64,000 nucleotides of DNA, from contig BGKB01000007.1 in assembly GCA_003116975.1 (NCBI GenBank), positions 124,001-188,000 of the forward strand, written 5' to 3'. Both the position numbers and the translations under genes were made by a program. Source of the stretch: Aurantiochytrium sp. KH105. Its lineage: Eukaryota; Sar; Bigyra; Thraustochytrida; Thraustochytriidae. Position 1 is the stretch's first letter. Every line of letters begins with the position of its first letter. Shown here in pieces: positions 30,948 through 40,559 of this stretch. Below the pieces are notes generated by a model, which was not told the DNA's origin, ran no database searches, and worked only from the letters and a program-made list of their open reading frames with translations.

Positions 30948-31507
30948 GGCCGCGCAGCCCTGCGCCTGCGCTCGCGTTGGGGCTCTGCTCGTCCGTTCCG
31001 CTCTGGTTGTTTCTCTCCTCGGTTCGTCGGTTCGATCGTTCGTCGTTTGCTTGGCGTGCTTGCTTGTTTGGCTTGTGCTCCACTCGCCGTCAAGCAGTTT
31101 GTTCCTCACCCACCTCGATCCATCGTCGGTTCTCGCTTTGCGGGCTTTGGCCAACGTGGACAGACAGCGAGGATTCCGGAGGCAGGCCCAGCGTGCATGC
31201 AGGATTCACCGACCAATCGAGCCCCAGGAGCCCAAGGCTCTTCGGCGTCGCCGTGCCTCGCCCTGGTCGACTGATGGCCAGCTAGCCTGACCAAAAAGAA
31301 AAAAAGCGAACTTGCGGAGAGGAAAATGTTAAAAATACAGCACAAGTCCTGCAGGTCATGTGGGTTATGCATGAATGAGAAACGGCTGCCGCTTGTCCGC
31401 GTGGCATTGCAGACGTCCACCTAATGCTGAAGACGAGGCTTATGCGAGAAGGGGAAAGGACGACTCAGGGACGTGACAAATAAGTTGGTGTGTTGTAAAA
31501 GCTAGAC
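30948..31507. other. Intergenic region SGNH protein / ABCC
   Basis: Promoter of the SGNH gene and 3' end of the ABCC gene. No gene seen; the stop-poor plus-strand frames here mirror the GC-rich N-terminal coding sequence. Confidence 0.5.
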
Positions 31508-34500
31508 CTAGTGTGAACCCTTGGAGCGCTCGGCCTCGAGCATACGCGAGAGGCGCGAGTCCGGATCAGCAGTGAGGACATCAGGCGTGTCAAATTCACC
31601 AATAAGACCATTTTCCATGACAAGGATACGCGTCGAGTCCAAGATCGTCTGCAGACGGTGCGCAATCGTAATTGTGGTGCGCTCGCGGAAAACCTCGCGC
31701 ACCATCTTTTGGATGAGATCGTCTGTACCGGCGTCCAAGTGCGCAGTGGCTTCATCGACGAGAAGAACCTTTGTCTGACGCAAAATCGCGCGACCAAAGC
31801 AGATCATCTGGCGCTGGCCCACGGAAATGTTCTCGCCGCCTTCTGCCACGGGTGTGTCAAGTTTGCCAACCCACTGCTCAAGCTGTACTTGACGCAAACA
31901 CTCGTTGATGGCTTCGTCAGAGTGATCTTCAAAAGGATCAAGATTGAGCCGAATCGTGCCAATGAAACACACTGGGTCCTGTGGGATAATGGCCATGCGA
32001 CTACGCAGCTGTTCAAGCGTGATGTTTCGAATGTCAACGCCGTCGACAACAATGGTGCCTGCCCGGGGCTCGACGATGCGCAAGAGTGCCGAGAGGAGCG
32101 TGGACTTGCCCGATCCCGTCCGGCCGCAGACGCCAATCTTCTCGCCGGGTTCGATCGTCAACGAAACGCCGTGCAGCACGTCGGGTCCCTTGCGGTAGCC
32201 AATCACAAGACCCTGCATTTCGATTCGACCTGAACTCGGCCATTGATCGTCGAGGTCGCTGGCTACACGGACGTCCAAAGCGTTCGCCCCATCGACATCT
32301 TGTAACGCGAGCAGCGGCGCGTCCCGAAGAATTGGATCTTCCACAACAGCGTCATCGACAAACTTTTTGATGCGTTCCACAGAGTTCATCATCACCTCCA
32401 TCTCTGTGTTGACCATTGTGGTCGCATTGAGCGTCTGCGTGATGGTGATTGCGTACGTGAGCGCGAGAGCGGCCTGACCCGCCGCAATGAGGTCCGTGGT
32501 GAGGATAAAGAGCGTCGTGAAGCCAGTGATAAAGACACCGAAAATGTTGACCGCAACCATGAGCCAACTGGGCAGCACAACGCGCACGAGGAAGAAAGCC
32601 CTCATGTTGGACTCCAGTGCATCGCGGTTGCGCAGCTTGAATCGAGTTTCTTGCTGGAAAGCGCGCACCGTTTTCAGGCCATTTAAAACCTCGCTGAACT
32701 GGCTGTAAATGGGTGATCGCGACGTCGACTCGAGTCGCTGCAGCTGAATTGCGCTCTTGCGCGTGTACCGGTACACGAGGGCGTACGCCCCGATACAAGG
32801 AAGAACTACAATGCCAAAGAGACCGCTCGTTCCAAGAATCAGACCCAGAAAGGCGGCAAGGGTAAATCCCAAGGTCGCCACGCCGAACATGAGCATCTGG
32901 CTCAGATTCACATCAATCGTGGTAATGTCCTTGGAGAAGCGATTGAGGATACGACCCATGGGAACCACATCAAAGAAATCCGTAATGCCGCTCGCAAACG
33001 TTGCCCGCAAGAGATCGTCATGAATCCGCCTCGACGACGCCACGCGAGCACGAGCAATAAAAAAACCGGCAAAGATCACCATCACAATGCCGACGACAAA
33101 GAGCATCAGGTACATGTAGTACCAGAAATAGTCGCCACGTCCTTCGCAGGGTGGGCCTGTCTGGTAGCACGCCAGAACCTCGTCGGTCCACCACTGGAGA
33201 ATGTACTGCGAGAACACTGGCGTAAAGAGGTACAAAATGTACACCGAGAAAGCAAAAGTAAAGAGGAAAGAGCCCGCAGCGCGAACAAACCACACGAGGA
33301 CCGAAAACTTGAGTGTGCCCACAGCCTCCTGCTCCTTGGCATACAAAGGGTTGTTGGCAGCAACGTCCGACTCATCGAACACGCGATTGTCGAGGGAGCC
33401 AGTTGTCAGCGTCGAAGCAAGCCGAAGCGTCTCCAGTTCCGCGGACTCAGCTTCCTCCTCAATCGCGGCGCGCTCCTCCTCGCTCAGTTCGGGGTGGGCC
33501 GGGTCTTCGAGCACGCTCAGCCGCTGCTCGTCCGTGCCTGAAGTCTCTCCTTGGGAGGTCGGCGGACTTGACGTCGTGAGAGCATTCGAATCATCCTGCG
33601 TGGTTTGCGCTGCCCCGCTGCCACTGCTCTGGTGATCTTCGGTGCGCAAGTACTTGCGTACTGCTGACTCGACAGCAGGGAACTTGCCTTGGGCCACAAT
33701 GCGCCCCTCGTGGAGAACAATGATGTTGTCGAGATCCTTGATCTTGTCGAGTTGATTCGTGACCCAGATGAGGGTTTTCCCTTTTAGCAAAGGTCCGCAG
33801 ATGCAATTTTTGAAGATTGCCGCGCCGACGTGGCTATCCACCGCGCTCAGAGGATTGTCCAAAAGCACGATGTCGGCGTCGGCATAGACGGCGCGCGCGA
33901 GTGAAATGCGCGCCTTTTGGCCACCGCTCAGGTTCAAGCCGCGCTCTCCAATAAAGGCCATGTCGCCCTCGGGGAAGAGTTTGAGGTCTGAACGCAAAGA
34001 GCAAGCTTTGATCACCTCCTTGTAGCGTGCGGATTCCATCTCATTGCCAAAGAGAATGTTCTCGCGAATGGTCGCGCTGATAATCCACGGCTGCTGCGGG
34101 GCATAGGCGATGCGTCCATTGGATCGCACCGAGCCAGAATCTACCTCGAGCTCACCAATCATCGCGGCCAGTAGCGAACTCTTGCCACTCCCGACAGCAC
34201 TAACCACTGCAGTCTGCGTGGCCTTCGGCACCTCAATAGAAATGTCGTGCAGGACTACAGAGTTGACTTCGCCCTGATCAGCAGCAGGTCGCTCATCCTC
34301 GACAGCCGGAGTGTCTTGAGCTTTGCCGCGCTTCCCGCCGCGTCTGCCGCGGCGCTTCGGTGGCGCGATCTCGTCAATGGGCACGCCTTCGCCCCACTTG
34401 AAGGTGGCATTCTCGAGACGCATTTCACCGACCTGCAGGCCCGAATCGTTCAAAGACGCGCCCTCGCGCGAGAGCTCAGGCAGCAAAAGGAAGCGCTTGA

Positions 34501-35824
34501 TGCGTCGCTGCGCCACCAAGGTCTGACTCAGCTGCGTGATGGCCGATGGTAGCTGTGTAAAGCTTTGACGAAGCACCTGCAGAAGCTGAATGGCCGTGAA
34601 GATTGACCACGGAAGGAAGGCGTTGCCCAAGAGGAAGTAGGTCGTGAAGGCGAAGAATTGAATAAAGTAGGGCATTTGCAGAAAGACGGCATTCATGCCG
34701 ATTGCAAAAAGATAGGCGTGTTTCATGAGGTGTTCGAGTTCCTTGCTGCGAACTGCTGCAATCTTCTTCATGAAGGGTCTCTCCCAGGCGTACATTTTCA
34801 GGACGCGGATCGCCTGAAAAGCCTCATTACAAAGCTTAATGCGCTCGTCTGTGAGCACAATGATCTTCTGGTAGACGCGCATAAGCGAGACGAAGACGCA
34901 CACGTTGATGGGCATGATAATTACCAGACAGCCGAGACCTGCATAGGTGGAGATTCCAATTTCGCGGTACAAAAGATACAAAAGAATAGCGATGAGAGGA
35001 GGCGCAATGAAAAGTGGGTAGATGAGCAAAATGGCCCGTTCCATGGCAGAGCCAGCGTCCGTAGACATGAGGTTAACAATTTGGCCAGAGCTGGACTCAT
35101 TGCGTGACGCGCTGCTCAGGTGCAATGCCTTATTGAAGATGGCTTGCGTAAAGACGGCAAAGAGGTGCTGCGAGCCACGCTTCGAAATGTACATGGCTTG
35201 GGCCTGGCACAACGATGCAGCCAAGGGCAGGATAATAAGTCCTACGGCGTACCCGGCACGCGCCTTGTCCGGGGCGTCCGAGGTCTCGGCGAGGCTCTCG
35301 ATGAGCCACTTGCTCATGAACGGGGTCATGACGCTGAGCACGTTTTGCAGGAGCGAGAGAAAGGCAGCGATGCCAATATTACCCCAACCGACCATGCTCA
35401 TCATGATCTTGAGCATGGGAACCTCTTGCTCGAGCTTGCGCAGAGGCTTGCCGGCAGTGGCAAGAGCGGCATTTTTCGTTTTGAGCCTCGCCTCCGCCAG
35501 CGATTTCTCGTGCTCAAACAAAGATACGAAGCGTTCATAGAGAAGGTTCGGATCGTCTTTCTTCTCGAGCCTCGCTAGCTCCGCGTGCTTGATTTCACGA
35601 CGGTGTCCTGTGCGCAGTACGTGCCAGAACCACGAAAAGGTGGCTCGGGAAATCCACGACACGTCATCAAGAGGCCGAAACGGGTGCAGCTCCTCGGTGC
35701 TGCCTGCCTTGACCTCCTTTTGCTCATCCAGCATCTCGGACAACGGGTCCTGCACGCTCGCGAGGCTTTCGCCGGGCGCCACCACTGCATTGGTCTCCGG
35801 TTTATTGCGCTCTTGCAGCTCCAT
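31508..35824 (-). CDS. ABCC (MRP)-type ABC exporter
   Basis: 1438 aa, full-size transporter that would export organic anions, conjugates or similar amphipathic compounds using ATP. It starts directly with the ABCC L0-like segment (SWISRATFSWFWHVLRTGHR), so it lacks a TMD0 and is the short ABCC4/5-like form. Order: TMD1 (about 135-430), NBD1 with Walker A SAVGSGKSS, signature LNLSGGQKAR and Walker B IVLLDNPLSAVD, an acidic linker, TMD2 (about 800-1090), NBD2 with Walker A GRTGSGKST, signature ISVGQRQM and Walker B VLLVDEATAHLD. NBD1 has Asp-Asn where the catalytic Glu would be, as is typical of ABCC proteins, so NBD2 is the hydrolytic site. The ATG at 35824 opens the frame. Confidence 0.93.
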   Translation of the reverse strand: MELQERNKPETNAVVAPGESLASVQDPLSEMLDEQKEVKAGSTEELHPFRPLDDVSWISRATFSWFWHVLRTGHRREIKHAELARLEKKDDPNLLYERFVSLFEHEKSLAEARLKTKNAALATAGKPLRKLEQEVPMLKIMMSMVGWGNIGIAAFLSLLQNVLSVMTPFMSKWLIESLAETSDAPDKARAGYAVGLIILPLAASLCQAQAMYISKRGSQHLFAVFTQAIFNKALHLSSASRNESSSGQIVNLMSTDAGSAMERAILLIYPLFIAPPLIAILLYLLYREIGISTYAGLGCLVIIMPINVCVFVSLMRVYQKIIVLTDERIKLCNEAFQAIRVLKMYAWERPFMKKIAAVRSKELEHLMKHAYLFAIGMNAVFLQMPYFIQFFAFTTYFLLGNAFLPWSIFTAIQLLQVLRQSFTQLPSAITQLSQTLVAQRRIKRFLLLPELSREGASLNDSGLQVGEMRLENATFKWGEGVPIDEIAPPKRRGRRGGKRGKAQDTPAVEDERPAADQGEVNSVVLHDISIEVPKATQTAVVSAVGSGKSSLLAAMIGELEVDSGSVRSNGRIAYAPQQPWIISATIRENILFGNEMESARYKEVIKACSLRSDLKLFPEGDMAFIGERGLNLSGGQKARISLARAVYADADIVLLDNPLSAVDSHVGAAIFKNCICGPLLKGKTLIWVTNQLDKIKDLDNIIVLHEGRIVAQGKFPAVESAVRKYLRTEDHQSSGSGAAQTTQDDSNALTTSSPPTSQGETSGTDEQRLSVLEDPAHPELSEEERAAIEEEAESAELETLRLASTLTTGSLDNRVFDESDVAANNPLYAKEQEAVGTLKFSVLVWFVRAAGSFLFTFAFSVYILYLFTPVFSQYILQWWTDEVLACYQTGPPCEGRGDYFWYYMYLMLFVVGIVMVIFAGFFIARARVASSRRIHDDLLRATFASGITDFFDVVPMGRILNRFSKDITTIDVNLSQMLMFGVATLGFTLAAFLGLILGTSGLFGIVVLPCIGAYALVYRYTRKSAIQLQRLESTSRSPIYSQFSEVLNGLKTVRAFQQETRFKLRNRDALESNMRAFFLVRVVLPSWLMVAVNIFGVFITGFTTLFILTTDLIAAGQAALALTYAITITQTLNATTMVNTEMEVMMNSVERIKKFVDDAVVEDPILRDAPLLALQDVDGANALDVRVASDLDDQWPSSGRIEMQGLVIGYRKGPDVLHGVSLTIEPGEKIGVCGRTGSGKSTLLSALLRIVEPRAGTIVVDGVDIRNITLEQLRSRMAIIPQDPVCFIGTIRLNLDPFEDHSDEAINECLRQVQLEQWVGKLDTPVAEGGENISVGQRQMICFGRAILRQTKVLLVDEATAHLDAGTDDLIQKMVREVFRERTTITIAHRLQTILDSTRILVMENGLIGEFDTPDVLTADPDSRLSRMLEAERSKGSH

Positions 35825-37391
35825 TCTCGCTCACTTTGCGCAACTTTTAGCAACGAGTATCTTCCTCTACGCAGGCGCACGCGCGCCCAAGCTTGAATCA
35901 AAATTAAGCCCAAGCTTGCGCGTCAACGCAAGCACAAGTCGTCCAAGCGAGCGAACAATCAAACAAGCACCCGTCCCTGCTCTGCTCTGCTCTCGCCAAG
36001 AACGTCCAGGTTCTTTCGCCCGCTGCCAATCGGCCGCGTGCTTTCGCTCCTCCTCGCTCTCCACCTCGAGCGGGACGCGACCTCGCCGCGAGGGCTGCGC
36101 GAGCGGCTCTGCCAAGCTCGCCCGCCTGGGCCTCGGGCCAAACCTGCTCTGCTCTGCTCCCTGCTCTTGCTCGTTGCGGACTTACCAGTCTCAGCTCTTT
36201 CCGAAAAACAGCTCTTTCCGACAAACAATAATGGGGACTGGGCGCGAGGCGGGTCCGCTTGCGGCCTCCTCTGTCCGCCCGAACTAATGACGCTGTGCGG
36301 TGGGCCAACAAACAGCAAGTACTATCTATACCTAACTCGAAGGCAAGGCCCAACTCAACTCAACTCAACTCACAGTCAACTCCATCGCATTCCACTCCAG
36401 CTCAGGCTGCCGCAGCAGGCCTTTCTCGCGCGAAGGCGGCTGGAAAGGGCCGGAGCGAGCTCTATTCTTTTCGTCCTGAGTCTGCAGCTGCAGCTGCTGC
36501 ACGGTGACGAGCTAGCTAGCTTCGGCCTGCCGCTGCCGCCATGACCGCTGCTGCAGGCCTGTCAGAGCCACGCGTGCCGCGGTGAGGTGCGATCAGCCCG
36601 TACGCGATGCAACGGGCTGGAAATCGGGAGAGGAGATGCGACCACGACAAAGAGTTTGGAGACACGAAGAAAAGAGAGCCCGCCACGTTGGTGGCGTCGC
36701 GGCGCGCGAAGATGCGAAAAGGACGGGGTTGGGGATGCAGCGCAGCCTGAGAGCGGGGGAACGAACGGCCATGGGACGCCACACTTTGACTTCAAGGCTG
36801 TAATGTACGAGGAGAGCAAGACGGAGGGAGGCGGGAAGACAAGACAAGAATTCTTGAGAGTAGCAGCAGTATAACAATAAATCGCGCGATATATTGTTCT
36901 CAGGGACGGAAGAGAACGCCAGAGTCTTGGAAAATGGAAGAGCCGCGAACAAAGAAGCGCGCGGACTCTTGTGTAAACATTGTATAAGAGCGAGCCGGCC
37001 GAGCCGGTCCTGCCTGGTCTTGGTCCTAGGCACTGTAGTGGCCACAAGCCTCACTGTCACGAGTGGTTTTGTCTCTGTGACTTGCTGATCGCGATCCTGA
37101 AAAACGACAAGCTTGGTTTCTGTTAAGCTTGGTCAGTGCCGATCGATTTCCTCCAATCCAAAAGATTTCTTACGCCTTCTCTCGCTTCTCTCTCTTTTTC
37201 GAAGATTTTTTTTTGGTCTTTAGTCTCGTCAGGTCACTATCAGACAATTTCCGGCTGGACGCTGCGCCGCCCGTAGCTGCAAGTGTCCCTCAAGCCTCTT
37301 CGTCCACGTTCACGTTCGCGTGCGCGCGCGAAAGTGCGGTGCGACGCGATAGGATCGCCCAAGGTGAAAGAGGCGGGCACTCACAAGCACC
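35825..37391. other. 1.57 kb divergent intergenic region
   Basis: Between the ABCC start (minus) and the tail-anchored protein start (plus). It is GC-rich with several open but featureless frames on both strands. A CAACT tandem run lies near 36353-36374. No gene is supported. Confidence 0.5.
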
Positions 37392-38093
37392 ATGGCCCCG
37401 CTCGTAATCTTGCACGCCGCCGAGGACGGCCCGAGCGAGGACACGTTGCCTGGGGGCTTGACGCGGGACGGCAGCACGATCGTCGCAAGAGCTCCGTCAA
37501 CAATGGGGTCAACAAGGTTGCGCAGGGTGTGGGCCTACGTGGACGTTGACGAAAACGTCGACCTCGCGGATATCGTGCTGCTGGAAAAGAGCTCTGGCAA
37601 GCTGCTGCCGCCAACAAGCTCGCTTTCACAACATCTGGGAGAATGCGAGGACGCAGAGGTTGCCATTCTATGCGCGACACGGACCAACGACAGCAATGCC
37701 GGAGACGAATGGGCAGTAAGAGGATCTCTATTTATTCAAGCCGTCACACCCTGGGATGCGTCAGTTGCAGGAGCCACGAGAGCACTTGCAGAGGATCTCG
37801 AACGGACCGTCGCAAAGCGCAAGAGTTTCGCCCCGGAAACAAGACTGCGGGCTACAGCGCCCTTGGTGGCTCCTCGAGGCGAAAGAAAAATTCAAGACTT
37901 GGTTCAAGTGTCTCGCTATGTCCCAAGTTCAGTCTCATCATCAACCCTGCCTCCCGGTGTGCAGCTGCGAGAGCAGAGTGCACAAGGCAGCACTGATTCT
38001 GCGCGCAAGCTAGGCATGTTATCCTTTGCCATCATTGCTGCTGTCATTGCCGTTGTTCTCGCATACTTAAAATCCTCACGTCAATCCGTCTGA
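37392..38093 (+). CDS. Predicted tail-anchored membrane protein, family unknown
   Basis: 233 aa. The N-terminal 200 residues are soluble with a compact region (WAYVDVDENVDLADIVLLE ... VAILCATRT ... WAVRGSLFIQAVTPWD) and a Ser-rich linker. The C-terminus is a single hydrophobic helix (LGMLSFAIIAAVIAVVLAYLK, about residues 208-228) with a short basic tail. That is the layout of tail-anchored proteins, with the body in the cytosol and the anchor in the ER, mitochondrial outer or peroxisomal membrane. The general plan recalls VAP/MSP-type tethers, but I cannot recognise an MSP domain, so no family is assigned. Its 3' end is only 66 bp from the convergent CENP-T gene. Confidence 0.68.
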   Translation: MAPLVILHAAEDGPSEDTLPGGLTRDGSTIVARAPSTMGSTRLRRVWAYVDVDENVDLADIVLLEKSSGKLLPPTSSLSQHLGECEDAEVAILCATRTNDSNAGDEWAVRGSLFIQAVTPWDASVAGATRALAEDLERTVAKRKSFAPETRLRATAPLVAPRGERKIQDLVQVSRYVPSSVSSSTLPPGVQLREQSAQGSTDSARKLGMLSFAIIAAVIAVVLAYLKSSRQSV

Positions 38094-38159
38094 GCAAATC
38101 TTATTAGATTACAATACACTCTTTTGCGTACTGACCGCAAAAGGAACCTGGAACAACTA

Positions 38160-40196
38160 TCATTCAAGAGCGTCGATGACCTCGTCTGCAAATTCGCGGG
38201 GCAAGTGTTTGCGCGCAAGGTCAGCAAGAGCTTCATCGAGGTCACCTGCGATAAGGCGTTGTCTTGCAAAGAGACAACGCACATCCGACATTTCAATGGT
38301 GCGGCGGCCGCCGTGGTCCGCGTAGCTTGCAAGATCATCGGCCGCCTGCTCAAAAAACGCCGCCGATGCACGCATCACTGCGCGTGCCGTCGCATTTCCG
38401 TCTGAAGAAAAGTCACGAGCTTTCAGCAAATTTGTCCACACCTTTTTCACGAAAATGTCCGGCAAGTGCGGCACGCGTGGAACCTTGGCGGCTTCTTCGC
38501 CCCCTACGATGGCTTCCGCGGACGCGCGCGACTTTCCTCTATCTGCGCGTGGCTTGCGTTTGCGCACCTTTTTCCGTGCAGGAAGAATGTCCTCGCCTTC
38601 TTCATCCTCCTCAAAGAGTGGCGGCAGCGGCATGTTGGGGCGCGCCATGGCTCGCTTTCGCCACTCGGGCGTCACGCGCTCCTGAAGCGTCGAGCCCGCG
38701 AGCAACGTAAATTTAGGCAGCACCGATGGCGTAGCAAAGGCGCCTGTTGCCTCGGATGCCAGCGATTTGCTTTCGGATGACATGTCTCTTGCGGCAGACA
38801 AAGACAGAGGCGCGATTGATGACGCGGGCGTAGCGCCTGGACCCGAGACGGAAAGGATCGAGGCTGGCGAGGCGCCCGGAAACGAGCCTGCTGACGCAGG
38901 TGTTTCGCCCGTTTTTGTACTACTCGCGCTACCGTCCATCGGTGTGGCAATGAGTGCGTAGGGATCTTCGAGAGCTCGTTTTCCTCTTCGCGGGCGTTGA
39001 AAGGCAATGACTTCTGCACTTCTATTATCCTCTTTATCGCGGAGACTTCCGCGGGTTTTTTCTTCGGAAGGCAAATCCGGAGCAATTAGCGCTCTTCGCG
39101 CACGTTGTCCGGCCCGAACTTCCGCGGCTTCAGCTTCACGCTGCTGCTGCGCGCTTGCGTGCAGAGATCCGTCTCGTCGACTGGGCTTCTCCTCTGAGAG
39201 AAGCTCTGGCGGAATCAAAGTTCTTCTTCGCCGGCGACGACGATCAGGGCGCGGACGTCTCTCGATGGCCAGGTCCTTTTCAGCTGCGCGGAAGGCATCT
39301 TCGTCTTCATCCTCGTCGTCGTCGCCGCCGCCGCCGCCGCCGAGACGCTCATTGCCCGTTTGCCCTTCGTCTGTGACGGCGGCATTTCCTGAACGATTCG
39401 CGAGCGGATCTTGACGTTGCGAGTCGGCAGCGCCCTGCGCGAGTTTTGACTCCTTTGGTGCTGCGGCTGACACCGCAAAAAATGCATCGTCGTCGTCGTC
39501 GTCATCGTCATTGTCAGTCACACGACTTCGAGAGGACAATTTCGCGGCATCTTCCACGCTGACTGTTTGCACCTGTGTACCTGGAGTGCTCATGACTGGT
39601 TTCCTCCTTGGAGACGTGCGTCGGGTTGTGATTACCGCTTTGGCCGGGGCTTCGTCTCCGACTTGGTTTGCTGCCGCTTTTTCGGCCGCGAGGCTTTCTC
39701 GAGATCGCACCATCTCAGGCGCCTCATTAAGAAAAGCTCGAATCATCGTTCGAGGCGTTTCCCTTGGTATCCTTGACCTTGTCGTTCTTTTCATCACCGT
39801 GCTCGAGACGCTTGCAGGTGTCTCTTCCGCAGCATGTTGGGGCTCTTCGCGCGCGTCTCGGCCTTCAGTCCCGCTACCCTCTTGTCCATTCTCGCGAGTC
39901 GTCATCTTCTTCTCCTCCTCTTCCTCCTCCTTCTTCTCGAGGTCCGCAGGCCCTTCTCTCGTGTCATTGTCCGCACCTCTCGCCTTTCTCGCCGACGCCG
40001 GCGCCGTGCGTCGCGCGCTCCGCGTCCGCACCGCGGGGCCGTCGTCTTGGTCGGCCTGCTTCTCCTGCGAGCGCGAGGACGGCGGCGACGGCGACTGCTT
40101 CTTCTCCGCCGCCCTGCGCGACCTCGGACCGCGCTGCTCGGAGTCCGCCGCCAGCGCCCGGATCAGCGTGCGCGGCGTCTCCGCGGGGTCTGCCAT
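38160..40196 (-). CDS. CENPT: CENP-T, inner kinetochore histone-fold protein
   Basis: 678 aa. CENP-T binds centromeric DNA through a histone fold (with CENP-W) and recruits outer kinetochore complexes through phosphorylated N-terminal motifs. Both ends are recognisable. The last 100 residues (about 576-678) hold the fold, with ASYADHGGRRTIEMSDVRCL and a HLPREF ending close to the known CENP-T C-terminus. The N-terminus carries two near-identical short motifs, ETPRTLIRAL (6-15) and ETPRTMIRAF (146-155), matching the TPRTLLR-type motifs of animal CENP-T; each has a Thr-Pro CDK-type site. Between them lies a long disordered, charged region with poly-Asp and poly-Glu runs. Just before the fold is a conserved-looking TPEWRKRAMARP segment. 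Divergent from the Y-family polymerase. Confidence 0.85.
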   Translation of the reverse strand: MADPAETPRTLIRALAADSEQRGPRSRRAAEKKQSPSPPSSRSQEKQADQDDGPAVRTRSARRTAPASARKARGADNDTREGPADLEKKEEEEEEKKMTTRENGQEGSGTEGRDAREEPQHAAEETPASVSSTVMKRTTRSRIPRETPRTMIRAFLNEAPEMVRSRESLAAEKAAANQVGDEAPAKAVITTRRTSPRRKPVMSTPGTQVQTVSVEDAAKLSSRSRVTDNDDDDDDDDAFFAVSAAAPKESKLAQGAADSQRQDPLANRSGNAAVTDEGQTGNERLGGGGGGDDDEDEDEDAFRAAEKDLAIERRPRPDRRRRRRRTLIPPELLSEEKPSRRDGSLHASAQQQREAEAAEVRAGQRARRALIAPDLPSEEKTRGSLRDKEDNRSAEVIAFQRPRRGKRALEDPYALIATPMDGSASSTKTGETPASAGSFPGASPASILSVSGPGATPASSIAPLSLSAARDMSSESKSLASEATGAFATPSVLPKFTLLAGSTLQERVTPEWRKRAMARPNMPLPPLFEEDEEGEDILPARKKVRKRKPRADRGKSRASAEAIVGGEEAAKVPRVPHLPDIFVKKVWTNLLKARDFSSDGNATARAVMRASAAFFEQAADDLASYADHGGRRTIEMSDVRCLFARQRLIAGDLDEALADLARKHLPREFADEVIDALE

Positions 40197-40559
40197 GCTC
40201 TCGCGCCGCGAGCGTCGGCCGTCGCGGCGTCGGGCTCGACGGTTTGCGCTTTGTCTCGCTCATTGTTGCGGTGGTTTGGCATTTTTTTCCCCCTGCTTGC
40301 GACTGCTGCTCATAGTAGGCCCACTAGGCTAGGCTCCCTTTGTTTCCCTTTGTTTCGCTTTGTTCGTAAACAAACCAGCTCGCGATCAAGTCGAGGACGA
40401 CGGCGGCAAATCCCAAACCCCCTCGGAGACTCTCCGAGACGCAGACGCTCTCGAGCAGCTGGACCATTGCTCGCGCCGGGCTCGAGGCTCGGCAGGCAGG
40501 CCAAGCAGCCAGGCGGGCGTCTGGCGGGAAGGAAGGAGCCTTCTTTGCGCGGATGCCGC
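40197..40559. promoter_or_regulatory. Short divergent promoter, CENP-T / Y-family polymerase
   Basis: Only 363 bp separates the two start codons, so both promoters must lie here. It has a CTTTGTTTC-type direct repeat near 40335-40362. No factor site is claimed. Confidence 0.45.

Noticed and set aside
30436-31290. Plus-strand open frames opposite the SGNH protein N-terminus
   Set aside because: They mirror the Arg/Gly/Asp-rich coding repeats of the minus-strand gene and give Pro/Ser/Arg runs without domains.
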